From IMG/VR virus record IMGVR_UViG_3300013004_000233, positions 1 to 20,391 of that record: a stretch of 20,391 nt of DNA, one strand, 5' to 3'. The stretch is from a virus. Shown piece after piece: positions 8,152 through 13,933 of this stretch; position 1 is the first letter of the stretch; every line of letters begins with the position of its first letter. The notes beneath the pieces were generated by a model, which was given only the letters and a program-made list of their open reading frames with translations, did not search any database and was not told the DNA's origin. The translations under genes were made by a program, and so were the position numbers.

Positions 8152-8441
8152 TTCTTGTTCCTTGCGGAGATCGCCTTGGCTTTGGCCTTAGCGTCCTCTT
8201 TGGACGATGCGCCCCAAGCCTTCAGAGACAAGAGTAGCCGGGTGGGCTTACCATCTTTCATCTCAGGCCCAGGCATATTGCCCATGCGTGCTAAAAAGGA
8301 GGCCCTACGAGGGTTGTCGCCCGACTTCACAGGGGCTTTGAGATTGCCCCCGGTTGACGCATTATAAGACGCCCGACCCTTGGCATTCAAGCCTCCGGTT
8401 TTGGCTTGCCCTTCTTTGCGTTGCCAGGCTGGGGTTTTCAT
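8148..8441 (-). CDS. basic DUF6321-like protein, 97 aa
   Basis: The sequence has strongly conserved-looking blocks: TPAWQRKEGQAKTGGLNAKG at the N-terminus, then NLKAPVKSGDNPRRASFLAR, MGNMPGPE, and a Lys/Ala-rich helix (KEDAKAKAKAISARNKK) at the C-terminus. I recognise these blocks from a small phage and metagenome family that I believe is called DUF6321; the name is from memory. No enzymatic residues are apparent. The high positive charge and Gly/Asn-rich loops suggest nucleic-acid or capsid-inner-surface contact. It is the fourth member of a coupled row of basic proteins and overlaps its neighbours by 4 nt on both sides. Confidence 0.75.
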   Translation of the reverse strand: MKTPAWQRKEGQAKTGGLNAKGRASYNASTGGNLKAPVKSGDNPRRASFLARMGNMPGPEMKDGKPTRLLLSLKAWGASSKEDAKAKAKAISARNKK

Positions 8442-8584
8442 TTCTTTTTCGCCGTCTTAGCCGCAGCTTTGAAGGCAGCGGCTGTTGGGGCACCCTTGGT
8501 GCCGGGCTTGCGCATCTTCTCGCCAGAACCCGCTTTAATGCGCTCTTTCTTGGCTGCGATGTTGGCATAGAGGCCGGGCTTCAT
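8438..8584 (-). CDS. very basic microprotein, 48 aa (MKPGLYANI type)
   Basis: ATG at 8584 overlaps the upstream stop (ATGA), and its own TGA overlaps the next ATG. The sequence starts MKPGLYANIAAKKERIKAG, continues KMRKPGTKGAPTAAAF, and ends in an Ala/Lys helix with a KKK terminus. It has 12 Lys and 2 Arg against 2 Glu in 48 residues. Short proteins with the GLYANI and RKPGTKGAPTA blocks are known hypothetical proteins in phages; their role is not known to me. Its position inside a row of similar microproteins and the two coupled junctions make it credible despite its length. Confidence 0.72.
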   Translation of the reverse strand: MKPGLYANIAAKKERIKAGSGEKMRKPGTKGAPTAAAFKAAAKTAKKK

Positions 8585-8736
8585 TTTTTCTTCCTCGCCT
8601 TGCCAGCTTGCGACAGGGCGATGGCCACTGCCTGCTTTTTGGATTTGACAATTGGGCCACCTTTGCCCGAGTTCAGCTCACCAGCCTTGAACTCGCGCAT
8701 GACCTTGCTGATCTTCTTTTCGGCTTTGGTTTTCAT
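8581..8736 (-). CDS. very basic microprotein with KQAVAIALSQAG motif, 51 aa
   Basis: ATG at 8736 shares one base with the upstream stop (TGATG), and the downstream stop overlaps the next start (ATGA). The protein reads KISKVMREFKAGELNSG, then KSKKQAVAIALSQAGKA, ending KKK. The KQA-(I/V)-AIALS-A block is the signature I associate with DUF6496-type small proteins, where it follows a short basic linker. Counts are 14 Lys and 2 Arg against 3 Glu. The block probably forms an amphipathic helix. Its function is unknown; nucleic-acid binding or capsid packaging is plausible from charge alone. Confidence 0.72.
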   Translation of the reverse strand: MKTKAEKKISKVMREFKAGELNSGKGGPIVKSKKQAVAIALSQAGKARKKK

Positions 8737-8885
8737 CAGTAGCCTTTTTTGGCTTTGTTGGTTGCCGTGCGAGAGCCGCGAACAGGCATGGACTTGACAG
8801 GCTTGCCCGTCTTCATCGACATCTCTTTGGCTTCTTTTTTGCCCTTGGGTGTGTAGGCAAACTTCTTTGTTCCGACCATTGGCAT
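8736..8885 (-). CDS. very basic microprotein, 49 aa
   Basis: ATG at 8885 has AAGGAG (8892-8897) 6 nt upstream, overlapping the stop of the preceding gene, so this start is well supported. The sequence includes GTKKFAYTPKGKKEAKEM, then TGKPVKSMPVRGSRTATN and a basic tail ending KKGY. Counts are 12 Lys and 2 Arg against 2 Glu in 49 residues. No hydrophobic core is obvious, so it is probably extended or disordered until bound. It opens the coupled row of basic microproteins. No family name is known to me. Confidence 0.7.
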   Translation of the reverse strand: MPMVGTKKFAYTPKGKKEAKEMSMKTGKPVKSMPVRGSRTATNKAKKGY

Positions 8886-8895
8886 GATGTGCTCC

Positions 8896-9111
8896 TTAGA
8901 TGGTTGCTTCTACTGCTTTGCGGGGTCTGCCCATACGCTTTACAGGTGTTGGGGCCGTCATTGGTAACTCTTTGCTGGCCTCTTGGACCAACACCTGCTC
9001 ACCTTGTTCATCGACCAAAACGTAGCCGCCGTGGCCGCGCATCGAGTCAATGTCGTGCTGTAAAGTGAACGTCACCGTATTACCACTTGCCAAACAACGA
9101 AATGTAGCCAT
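8896..9111 (-). CDS. small hypothetical virion-operon protein, 71 aa
   Basis: The start at ATG 9111 is chosen because GGAG (9117-9120) lies 5 nt upstream. A longer frame reaching 9171 would read back through the terminator hairpin and into the previous gene. The N-terminal part reads MATFRCLASGNTVTFTLQHD and looks like two beta strands. The middle has GYVLVDEQGEQVLVQE, and the C-terminus is basic (PVKRMGRPRKAV), with an AT-hook-like GRPRK core. That GRP motif suggests contact with DNA minor groove, but one copy in a short tail is weak evidence. It comes directly after the second terminator, so it is either expressed by read-through or from its own weak promoter. Confidence 0.65.
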   Translation of the reverse strand: MATFRCLASGNTVTFTLQHDIDSMRGHGGYVLVDEQGEQVLVQEASKELPMTAPTPVKRMGRPRKAVEATI

Positions 9112-9120
9112 AAAAACTCC

Positions 9121-9147
9121 AAAAAAAGGGGGCGCGTGGCCCCCTTT
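9121..9147 (-). terminator. intrinsic terminator after the decoration-type gene
   Basis: The stem arms are 9125-9132 and 9140-9147 (AAAGGGGG with CCCCCTTT), with a 7-nt loop. On the minus strand the stem runs directly into a run of T (9127-9121). It lies 4 nt past the stop codon of the decoration-type gene, and the next gene's GGAG starts immediately after the T run. Confidence 0.88.
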
Positions 9148-9151
9148 CTGT

Positions 9152-9478
9152 TTAGACCACCGCCCGAGCAACGATGAGTTGCAAAGTGGTAGACGCCAAG
9201 TTCACCGAAGACCCGGTTGGGTTGTAGGTCACGATTGTCACTGTGTTGGCAGCGGAAACATAAGCCCGTTTAACCAGGCCAGCCTCGCTGACGCCATGTG
9301 AGAAACCGAGAACCATGTCACCCAGCGCAACGCCGGGGACAGTCACTGTGTCTGTATCAGTTGCGCCACCAGCAACAGCGCCAGCGTCAAGAGTACAGGT
9401 CACATCCCAAGTGTCTGTGAACAGACCTCGGAATTGGTCATTCCCGCGACGGGAAGTAATTGCGGATGCAGCAGCCAT
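9152..9478 (-). CDS. capsid decoration / head accessory-type protein, 108 aa
   Basis: ATG at 9478 has AAGGAG (9485-9490) 6 nt upstream. The sequence is beta-rich and Val/Thr/Ala-rich with no charge clusters: DTWDVTCTLDAGAVAGG, then TDTVTVPGVALGDMVLGF, AYVSAANTVTIVTYN and LQLIVARAVV. The VPGVALGD and AANTVTI-TYNPTG elements occur in small structural proteins encoded next to phage coat genes. It lies directly downstream of the major capsid gene, and terminators bracket it on both sides, so it is likely made in large amount, fitting a decoration or head-fibre protein. The family assignment is from pattern and location only. Confidence 0.65.
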   Translation of the reverse strand: MAAASAITSRRGNDQFRGLFTDTWDVTCTLDAGAVAGGATDTDTVTVPGVALGDMVLGFSHGVSEAGLVKRAYVSAANTVTIVTYNPTGSSVNLASTTLQLIVARAVV

Positions 9479-9490
9479 TTGAATCTCCTT

Positions 9491-9521
9491 TAAAAGACGC
9501 CCCCGGCTTGTGACCGGGGGC
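9491..9521 (-). terminator. intrinsic terminator after the major capsid gene
   Basis: A perfect 8-bp stem, GCCCCCGG (9499-9506) with CCGGGGGC (9514-9521), and a 7-nt loop. On the minus strand it is followed by GTCTTTTAAA. It begins 6 nt after the capsid stop codon and lies just before the ribosome-binding site of the next gene. The T tract is shorter and interrupted by C, so partial termination is plausible. Confidence 0.82.
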
Positions 9522-9527
9522 TATTCA

Positions 9528-10502
9528 TTAGGCTGGTACAGCCAAGGCGTAAGCAGCGGAAGCGTTAGCAGCCGACGAAGAGGCGGCAGTACGCAGGGCC
9601 TTCACGCCGTACAGAGTGTCAGCAGTGAACAGGGTACCGAGGTATTCCTGCTTGTACTGAGTCTGCGAACGGATGCCCATCTGCTCAACCAGCACCATCG
9701 CGTCGCGGTGGCCCATCAAGCAGATACGGTCAGCGCCGGTGTTACCAGCGCCGTTGTCGGCGTTGGAAGAAGCGAACACAGCCATACCGTAGAGCTGACC
9801 GATTTCACCGTTGCGGATAGCGTCGCCGTTGCCGATGAACGCTTGCTCGGTGTAACGGGCCAGACCCATCAGGGTGTTGCGGCTCGAAGGAGGGATCAGG
9901 AAGAAACGACCGTCCATAGGAACGTCGTTGTCGTCCAGGCGCTGGATGGTGCGGCGGATAGCAGCGTCAGTCAGAGCAGCAGCGTTGGAAGTCGAGCTGT
10001 TGTAGGCAGTCGTACCGTCGGAACCAATGTAAGCCTTTGTGGAGCTGGCGCTGGTTGCGTAGTCGTCTGTACCCACGGTCGCGCCGTTGAAGGCACGGCC
10101 CAACTGGACCAAGCTGGTGTCGATGCGGCGAGCCAAAGCATAACCAGCGTCTTCTGTGTAGAAAGAACGCAGCGATGTCAGGGCCTGCACTTCAACGATG
10201 TCCTCGATCAAGCGGCTGTACTCGTAGTGTTGGTTGATCAACACTTGAATGTTGGTGTCGCTCTCTGCAATCAGAGTCACGGCATCAGTAGCGGCTTTGG
10301 CCGAAGCGTTGCCACGGGCTGGGCTAGGGATGTTGACGGTGTCACCCTTCTTGCCTTTGAAAGACATCTTCTTGACCAGGTTGGCCAAAACGAGGTTCTT
10401 CTTGTAGGCGGCAACAATTTCATCACTCCAAATTTCTGGAATAAAGTTTGCTGCGGAGGTGGTGGTTACCGAATTGGTTGGGGAAAAAGCAGTGTTTGCC
10501 AT
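9528..10502 (-). CDS. major capsid protein, 324 aa
   Basis: This is a HK97-fold coat-type sequence. The N-terminal arm leads into FIPEIWSDEIVAAYKKN (20-36), followed by the FKGKKGDTVNIPSP strand and glycine loop at about 48-61. QHYEYSRLIEDIVEVQALTS forms the E-loop/spine helix region. The P-domain contains RTIQRLDDNDVPMDGRFFLI and RYTEQAFIGNGDAIRNGEIG, and the C-terminal part has DRICLMGHRDAMVLVEQ followed by an Ala/Ser-rich tail. The length suits an unprocessed, scaffold-dependent coat protein; no protease gene is next to it. It follows the scaffold gene with a 21-nt spacer and a GGAG site (10511-10514), and it is followed by a strong terminator, both consistent with high expression. Confidence 0.93.
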   Translation of the reverse strand: MANTAFSPTNSVTTTSAANFIPEIWSDEIVAAYKKNLVLANLVKKMSFKGKKGDTVNIPSPARGNASAKAATDAVTLIAESDTNIQVLINQHYEYSRLIEDIVEVQALTSLRSFYTEDAGYALARRIDTSLVQLGRAFNGATVGTDDYATSASSTKAYIGSDGTTAYNSSTSNAAALTDAAIRRTIQRLDDNDVPMDGRFFLIPPSSRNTLMGLARYTEQAFIGNGDAIRNGEIGQLYGMAVFASSNADNGAGNTGADRICLMGHRDAMVLVEQMGIRSQTQYKQEYLGTLFTADTLYGVKALRTAASSSAANASAAYALAVPA

Positions 10503-10523
10503 GTTAAAAGCTCCAAAGTTAAA

Positions 10524-11264
10524 TTATCGAACACGCCCTTCAGAGTACGCCTGCATGATTTCATCACTCAGTGTTTCGTACCTTGCCGGGTCTGTCATCT
10601 TGAGACGAATGAGGTCGGCTCGTCGGTAGACTCGTTTTGAACTCTCGCCAGACCCACCCACATCAACTTGCGCGGCTTTCATGCTTTTGGCCCGAGTGGC
10701 GTCAGACGCTTTCTCGGTTTCCTTGGCCTTGATGCCACGAAGCTGCTTGAAGGTGGACAACAGTTCATTGGCCGAATCATAGTCAAACTCACCATCGGCT
10801 TTTGCGTAGAGGCCCAGTCGCACAGGTGAAGACTTCACCCAGCTTTGGAACTCAGAATCATTGACGACTTCGGAAAAGTCGGGGTGATCCTGCGCCAGCT
10901 TTTGCTGAATTTGCATCCGTTTGAACTCTTGGCTCGCCTGGCGAGCTGCAAGAACGTCGGGATGTTTATCAATCGTCGCTTGAACTGCTTTTTGAGGGTT
11001 CTCAAAAAAGTCAACTTCAGGTTCTTCCTCCTGAATACGCTGCTGCTTAGAATTGAGGTTCTGCTTGAGCAACTCATCAGCTAATTTACGGACTTCGCCG
11101 ACCTCTTGGGCCTGCTTGCCAATCAGCTTTTCAGCTTCTTGGTGCATCCGAACAACTTCTTCAAGACTTTTGGCCCTGTATTTCTCAGGAAGTTCCGGCG
11201 CAGTTGTCTTTGCTTCTTCAGTTTCGAGTTCGCCTAGCGGCTCAGATTCATTGTCAATCAACAT
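10524..11264 (-). CDS. scaffolding protein, 246 aa
   Basis: ATG at 11264 is chosen because AGGAA (11271-11275) lies 6 nt upstream; the longer frame would add 12 residues across the intergenic spacer. The protein is acidic at its N-terminus (IDNESEPLGELETEEAK), contains the LPEKYRAKSLEEVVRMHQEAEKL-type block usual in podoviral scaffolds (split here as PEKYRAKSLEEVV and RMHQEAEKLIGKQ), and is mostly helical. It ends in a basic helix-turn-helix (RRADLIRLKMTDPARYETLS, then IMQAYSEGRVR) like the coat-binding tail of P22 scaffold. It would guide procapsid assembly and then leave. It lies directly before the coat gene. No protease signature is seen, so it is probably released whole. Confidence 0.9.
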   Translation of the reverse strand: MLIDNESEPLGELETEEAKTTAPELPEKYRAKSLEEVVRMHQEAEKLIGKQAQEVGEVRKLADELLKQNLNSKQQRIQEEEPEVDFFENPQKAVQATIDKHPDVLAARQASQEFKRMQIQQKLAQDHPDFSEVVNDSEFQSWVKSSPVRLGLYAKADGEFDYDSANELLSTFKQLRGIKAKETEKASDATRAKSMKAAQVDVGGSGESSKRVYRRADLIRLKMTDPARYETLSDEIMQAYSEGRVR

Positions 11265-11315
11265 ATTGGGTTCCTGCCAAAATGGTTGTAGGATAATCAA
11301 CTCGGCGCTGGGCGC

Positions 11316-11543
11316 TTATGAGTTGGCTTTGCGCTCGGCGTTCAACTTTTCGATGTGTTTGCGCTCAAACCGACCGTATTCGCTCGGAAATTGCCCAGAC
11401 CACCCCTCCAACTTGAACGTCGGTGCGCTCACGATGCGTTGGGCAAGCCCACCGCACCCACACTGCACACTGGCCGTCTCATAATCGACCAGTGCCTCAG
11501 TGCGCTGCCCGCAATCGCAGGCAAATTCATAGATTCTTCTCAT
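11316..11543 (-). CDS. FmdB-like zinc-ribbon protein, 75 aa
   Basis: The sequence begins MRRIYEFACDCGQRTEALVD, with Cys at 9 and 11 and again CGC at 28-30, giving the two CxC half-sites of the FmdB/CxxC regulatory-protein zinc ribbon. A second half reads RIVSAPTFKLEGWSG followed by a basic helix. Short FmdB-like proteins are common in phage structural operons near scaffold and capsid genes; in bacteria the family is annotated as putative regulator, but the phage role is unknown. The gene overlaps the preceding frame by 17 nt, so the AGGA site before its start lies within the upstream gene. Confidence 0.85.
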   Translation of the reverse strand: MRRIYEFACDCGQRTEALVDYETASVQCGCGGLAQRIVSAPTFKLEGWSGQFPSEYGRFERKHIEKLNAERKANS

Positions 11544-11766
11544 TCAAATCCTCATATGCTCGTTCGCTGACCCCTTTCAGGGTTTTCAGCCAAGTCAGGA
11601 TCGAAATCTCGCCTTTGCGAAATTGTAGGCTTTTTTCATCCGCAATGGTAGAGACATTGTTTGTTGCCTCCAACATTACTTCTACATCTTCCATCAGGTC
11701 AAGCCAGCCTTGCTGGGAGAACAGATCGAAGCGATCCTCATAGTACTTTTGAAGGTCAGGGCTCAT
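11527..11766 (-). CDS. conserved-type small helical protein, 79 aa
   Basis: A helical acidic protein beginning MSPDLQKYYEDRFDLFSQQG, followed by WLDLMEDVEVMLEAT and FRKGEISILTWLKTLKG. I recall related sequences upstream of FmdB-like genes in aquatic podoviruses, with the same FRKG-x-x-IL-WLK core; no function is known to me. The ATG at 11766 is used here. A GTG at 11778 would add four residues and would give a GTGA overlap with the endolysin stop, so it is a real alternative. There is no membrane segment. Its last 17 nt overlap the zinc-ribbon gene. Confidence 0.72.
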   Translation of the reverse strand: MSPDLQKYYEDRFDLFSQQGWLDLMEDVEVMLEATNNVSTIADEKSLQFRKGEISILTWLKTLKGVSERAYEDLNEKNL

Positions 11767-11774
11767 GTGTTGTC

Positions 11775-12281
11775 TCACGATAAAAATAAGGCAATTTCGG
11801 CTTCCCGGCGCTTGACCAATCCGGGAAGAACTTTACCACCACCTTTGGTCCAAGCGCGGAACGCTTCGGCTGCGCCTTCCCAATCCCCCCGGTTGGCTTT
11901 CATGCGGATGGTGCTGCGCTGGAGGTTGCCTAGCCCGAAATTGAAGGATATAGAAACCAGAGCGTCAAAGCTGCCTTGACGGCCAACCACGCCGGGAACA
12001 AGTCGTAGAACACCACGTTCAAAAGTTGCGACGTCCTCACGGAATAATTGGTCGATTTCTGCTTTCGTCCAGACACGGTTGTCCTCCGGTTTCAAGGGCA
12101 TTTCTTTGCGAATCATGGGAATGGTCTTGCCCTCCACGCGCACCACGGGCAGCCTGATCTGTTCTTGGTACAGGACGTGGCCGTAGCCAATCGTCCAGAT
12201 GTGGGCCGGGCAAAGGTAAGGTCGAGAGCGAAAGCCCTCGTACTTGTGCATCAGGTCTTCGCCCGCCTTGCTCAGTTTCAC
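11775..12281 (-). CDS. GH24 endolysin (T4-type lysozyme), 168 aa
   Basis: A muramidase that cuts the glycan strand of peptidoglycan. The catalytic triad is seen in YEGFRSRPYLCPAHIWTIGY: Glu15, Cys24 and Thr30, spaced E-8-C-5-T, with Cys at the position that is Asp20 in T4 lysozyme. GYGH follows at once. The conserved C-terminal part includes ISFNFGLGNLQRST and GLVKRREAEIALFL. No signal or SAR segment is present, so export should need a holin pore. The GTG start at 12281 is chosen because GGAG (12288-12291) is 6 nt upstream and a GTGA overlap couples it to the holin stop. A TTG at 12311 would add ten residues. About 30 residues between GYGH and the next conserved helix look longer than in T4. 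Confidence 0.93.
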   Translation of the reverse strand: MKLSKAGEDLMHKYEGFRSRPYLCPAHIWTIGYGHVLYQEQIRLPVVRVEGKTIPMIRKEMPLKPEDNRVWTKAEIDQLFREDVATFERGVLRLVPGVVGRQGSFDALVSISFNFGLGNLQRSTIRMKANRGDWEGAAEAFRAWTKGGGKVLPGLVKRREAEIALFLS

Positions 12282-12781
12282 TTCTTGCTCCAAGTCCGTG
12301 ACCCGAACCAAAAGCCTAAAATTCCCCCAAGCATGGCCATTTCGTCGCTGGAAAACAGGATGTCAGAGTAGCGGATCACATCATCCATGCTCTGAATCAG
12401 TTGGGGGTTGTTCCACAGGTAGGCGCACATAAACACGTTGATAAGCAGCAACTCGATCACGAAGATGTACGTTACCGTGGGGCGTACAGTGCCCACGTAG
12501 CTGGACACCCATACAGATGCTTTATCCAGCACCTTGGCGTCGTGCTCCAGCGCAGCTTCAGTCATCTGCGCTTCGGTCTGCATTGCCACCTGCTCGGTGC
12601 GGATTTCTTCCATCTTGGCCTGCGCGGCAAAACCGGCGGCAGCCAGTTGTAGTTCACGCTCGGTCTGCATCTGGGCCAGAGCCAGCTCGTGCTTCTGGTC
12701 AGCTTTGTTCTGGAAGTATTCCAGCAGCTTGGGCAGGCCGGAGATCAGCAGACCCCCGAGAGTTGAAATGAGTGAAAGCAT
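12278..12781 (-). CDS. 3-TM holin of the gene-transfer-agent holin type, 167 aa
   Basis: The N-terminus carries an amphipathic hydrophobic helix (LISTLGGLLISGLPKLLEYF). A long Gln/Glu/Ala-rich helix follows (about 25-85), then RPTVTYIFVIELLLINVFMC at about 104-123 as a clear membrane span, and a last hydrophobic helix near the C-terminus (MAMLGGILGFWFGSRTWSKK). This layout (SSYVGTVRPTVTY start, LGGILGFWFGSR end) matches the 3-TM holin family known from gene transfer agents and many phages. It would form the inner-membrane lesion that releases the endolysin, whose GTG start overlaps this stop by 4 nt. It starts at ATG 12781, sharing one base with the preceding stop (TGATG). Confidence 0.85.
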   Translation of the reverse strand: MLSLISTLGGLLISGLPKLLEYFQNKADQKHELALAQMQTERELQLAAAGFAAQAKMEEIRTEQVAMQTEAQMTEAALEHDAKVLDKASVWVSSYVGTVRPTVTYIFVIELLLINVFMCAYLWNNPQLIQSMDDVIRYSDILFSSDEMAMLGGILGFWFGSRTWSKK

Positions 12782-13398
12782 CAGTTACCCCTTTTGGTTA
12801 GCATTGCGCTGGCGATCTCCAGCATGAATTTGGTTTGCTCAATGTTCTGTGGTGGCTCTGTCCAACCCACTGTAATCTGCCCAACAAACCTGTGGCTATC
12901 TGGTGGCACGCTCACTCGGCAGGTGTACACCACGCCTTTCTCCAAGTACCACAGACCTACCTCAGACTGCGCGTAACGGTACTCGCCACAGGGTATCTCG
13001 TTGGTCATCAGCCTGACCACGTCCGCGTTGTTGGCGGAGTTTTGACTGAACAGCCCGACATCAATGTCTTCAATCGTCTTGTCCCTGCCGTCCTTGGTAT
13101 ATGCCCTGTACAGCACCCGGCTGTTGAACAAAGGGTTGACCTTGAAGATCGCTACCACTGTTGCGTTTGTTTTCTTGAGCAGCATCGAGCTTGCGTCATC
13201 GGCACGGTCCGTGTTGATCTCCGGCAGCTTCTTGGACTCCTTGTAAGCGTCCATCATAAAAGTCTGGTTCTGCCACAGGAAGTACCCGGCAAAGGCCACA
13301 ATGCCCATTACAAGGATGGCGAACAGTTTGAAAGGCGAGTCCACATACCCGAGCACCTTGTCGAGTGTTGAGTTGGCGTTCAGCTTTTCGTCGCTCAT
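12781..13398 (-). CDS. inner-membrane-anchored protein with periplasmic domain, 205 aa
   Basis: Residues of about 24-42 (KLFAILVMGIVAFAGYFLW) form one membrane span near the N-terminus, which would place the remainder in the periplasm. That part is mixed alpha/beta, including TNATVVAIFKVNPLFNSRVL and GLWYLEKGVVYTCRVSV. It has two Cys (in EIPCGEYRY and VYTCRV) that could form a disulfide there. The gene is nested in the lysis region directly before the holin, and both ends overlap neighbours. It could modulate holin timing (as T4 RI does from the periplasm) or act like a spanin, but no homology to either is seen. No family is recognised. Confidence 0.68.
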   Translation of the reverse strand: MSDEKLNANSTLDKVLGYVDSPFKLFAILVMGIVAFAGYFLWQNQTFMMDAYKESKKLPEINTDRADDASSMLLKKTNATVVAIFKVNPLFNSRVLYRAYTKDGRDKTIEDIDVGLFSQNSANNADVVRLMTNEIPCGEYRYAQSEVGLWYLEKGVVYTCRVSVPPDSHRFVGQITVGWTEPPQNIEQTKFMLEIASAMLTKRGN

Positions 13399-13844
13399 TT
13401 TCGGACGTACAACATATAAAGAATGATGCCGTAAATAAGCAGTGCAGCCAAGACCAGAGACGCCATGCTGATGGCGATGTATTCAACAAGCTGAGCCAGC
13501 TTTTCCTTGCGTCTATGTGCTTCGCGTTCTGCTTCTTCTTTGGCCTCTCGGCGTTTACGGGCAGCTTGCGCTTGAAACTTCTGCCAGTCGTTCCACATGC
13601 CCGGTCTGCCAGCGTAGACCATGCGCTCACGCAACTCCTCTTCCTGTTGGCGCATCTGCTCCAGCGCCATGAACTCCTCAAGATCAGAGCCGCCGCCCTT
13701 CTTGTTGGCACTCTCTTGAATCTTGGCCTTGTTGTCGAAGTAATCAAAGACCCGTGAGCCGAGCTGATGCAGCTCCTTGCCGTTAGCCAGAGCACCTTTT
13801 ATTACTGCAAAGGCTGCATTGGCAGCGGCAATTTCGGCAATCAT
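13395..13844 (-). CDS. coiled-coil protein with C-terminal membrane anchor, 149 aa
   Basis: The N-terminus is a hydrophobic Ala-rich helix (AEIAAANAAFAVIKGALANG), then a Lys-rich linker containing KKGGG. A long charged coiled coil runs from about 55 to 115 (EEFMALEQMRQQEEELRERM, then ARKRREAKEEAEREAHRRKE), with RPGMWNDW between the two halves. It closes with a membrane span at about 121-145 (IAISMASLVLAALLIYGIIL). Related tail-anchored proteins with an Ala-rich helix, a GPG-W block and a C-terminal span occur in marine phages, from memory. It begins with an ATGA overlap. Orientation suggests a cytoplasmic coil tethered to the inner membrane, unlike an i-spanin. The function is unknown. Confidence 0.7.
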   Translation of the reverse strand: MIAEIAAANAAFAVIKGALANGKELHQLGSRVFDYFDNKAKIQESANKKGGGSDLEEFMALEQMRQQEEELRERMVYAGRPGMWNDWQKFQAQAARKRREAKEEAEREAHRRKEKLAQLVEYIAISMASLVLAALLIYGIILYMLYVRK

Positions 13845-13933
13845 CGCAACACCTCAATAAATACTTTGGCGCACCAAATGATAAGCCCTACCAACAGGAC
13901 CGCAGCGATGAAGCTGACGGCCCAATCTTTCAT
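13841..13933 (-). CDS. 30-residue single-span membrane microprotein
   Basis: A 31-codon frame, MKDWAVSFIAAVLLVGLIIW and then CAKVFIEVLR, that is almost entirely one membrane helix (about 5-20). Its ATG overlaps the upstream stop (ATGA) and its own TGA overlaps the next ATG (ATGA), so it tiles exactly between two membrane-protein genes. Two 4-nt overlaps are strong support for translation in spite of the length. No separate ribosome-binding site is seen, which fits coupled re-initiation. It may be a lysis accessory or holin modulator, by context only. Confidence 0.68.
   Translation of the reverse strand: MKDWAVSFIAAVLLVGLIIWCAKVFIEVLR

Noticed and set aside
8354-8797. A 147-codon plus-strand frame with hydrophobic stretches
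   Set aside because: It lies opposite the basic microproteins; Lys codons read in reverse give Phe/Leu runs, which explains the apparent membrane segments.
9112-9171. Longer start for the 71-aa protein at 9171
   Set aside because: The added 20 residues are encoded by the terminator hairpin and the end of the previous gene; ATG 9111 has its own GGAG.
9510-10640. A 376-codon plus-strand open frame covering the whole capsid gene
   Set aside because: It is antisense to a clearly recognised coat gene, and its translation is low in typical protein features (Val/Ser/His/Gln-rich, no domain). It spans the terminator hairpin and the scaffold/coat spacer. Such frames arise from codon bias in the true gene.
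11265-11315. GC-rich GCGC-TGG-GCGC element and possible promoter in the spacer before the scaffold gene
   Set aside because: The stem is 4 bp with no T tract, and no -35/-10 pair with acceptable spacing was seen in the 51-nt spacer.
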